Of a stretch of 5,428 nt of DNA, positions 5,410-5,428 are shown piece by piece. Made by a program: the position numbers and the translations under genes. The DNA is taken from contig CAYYTU010000136.1 in assembly GCA_964474655.1 (NCBI GenBank), forward strand, positions 1-5,428, written 5' to 3'. The DNA is from CAYYTU01 sp964474655. Its GTDB lineage: Bacteria; Chloroflexota; Anaerolineae; B4-G1. A model generated the notes under the pieces. It did not search any database. It saw only the letters and a program-made list of their open reading frames with translations, and was not told where the DNA came from. Each line of letters begins with the position of its first letter. Position 1 is the stretch's first letter.

Positions 5410-5428
5410 GAAACACCCATCCTAGAGT

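Overview
The window is a piece of a bacterial accessory (defence-type) locus and carries no RNA genes or core housekeeping genes. Most of it (1 to about 1680 and about 3730 to 5370) is GC-rich and reads like DNA from a GC-rich environmental bacterium. A Chloroflexota-like host would fit the style of the caspase-like and DpdA-like proteins, but that is an impression, not a demonstration. The middle (about 1690-3728) is clearly lower in G+C. By hand count, 2101-2160 is about 48% G+C and 4201-4260 about 62%.

Layout. (i) 2-535: the 3' part of a caspase-like (peptidase C14) gene that keeps both catalytic residues. (ii) 550-1839: directly downstream and probably co-transcribed, a TGT-family gene of the DpdA type. 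DpdA is the enzyme that puts a 7-deazaguanine base into DNA. Its 3' end is broken: the conserved Arg-rich C-terminal motif is still encoded at 1656-1682 but in another frame, and homology then stops. (iii) About 1690-3728: a low-GC cassette made of a small acidic minus-strand gene (1704-2015), a tight divergent promoter region (2016-2088), a PD-(D/E)xK nuclease with a probable winged-helix C-terminal part (2089-3264), and a small nucleoside 2-deoxyribosyltransferase-like protein (3267-3728) directly behind it. (iv) 3727-4104: the C-terminal remnant of a larger protein that looks DUF1998-like and has no convincing start. (v) 4114-5409: an unrecognised 431-aa protein closely coupled to that remnant.

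Interpretation. The simplest history is an older plus-strand operon (caspase-like protease, DpdA-like transglycosylase, a DUF1998-type protein, the 431-aa protein) into which a roughly 2-kb cassette moved. That event removed the end of dpdA and most of the DUF1998-type gene. The nuclease plus deoxyribosyltransferase-like pair is the most interesting candidate for an undescribed two-gene system. The older locus also pairs a caspase-like protease with a DNA base-exchange enzyme. Both ideas are inferences from order, spacing and motifs and need homologue comparison.
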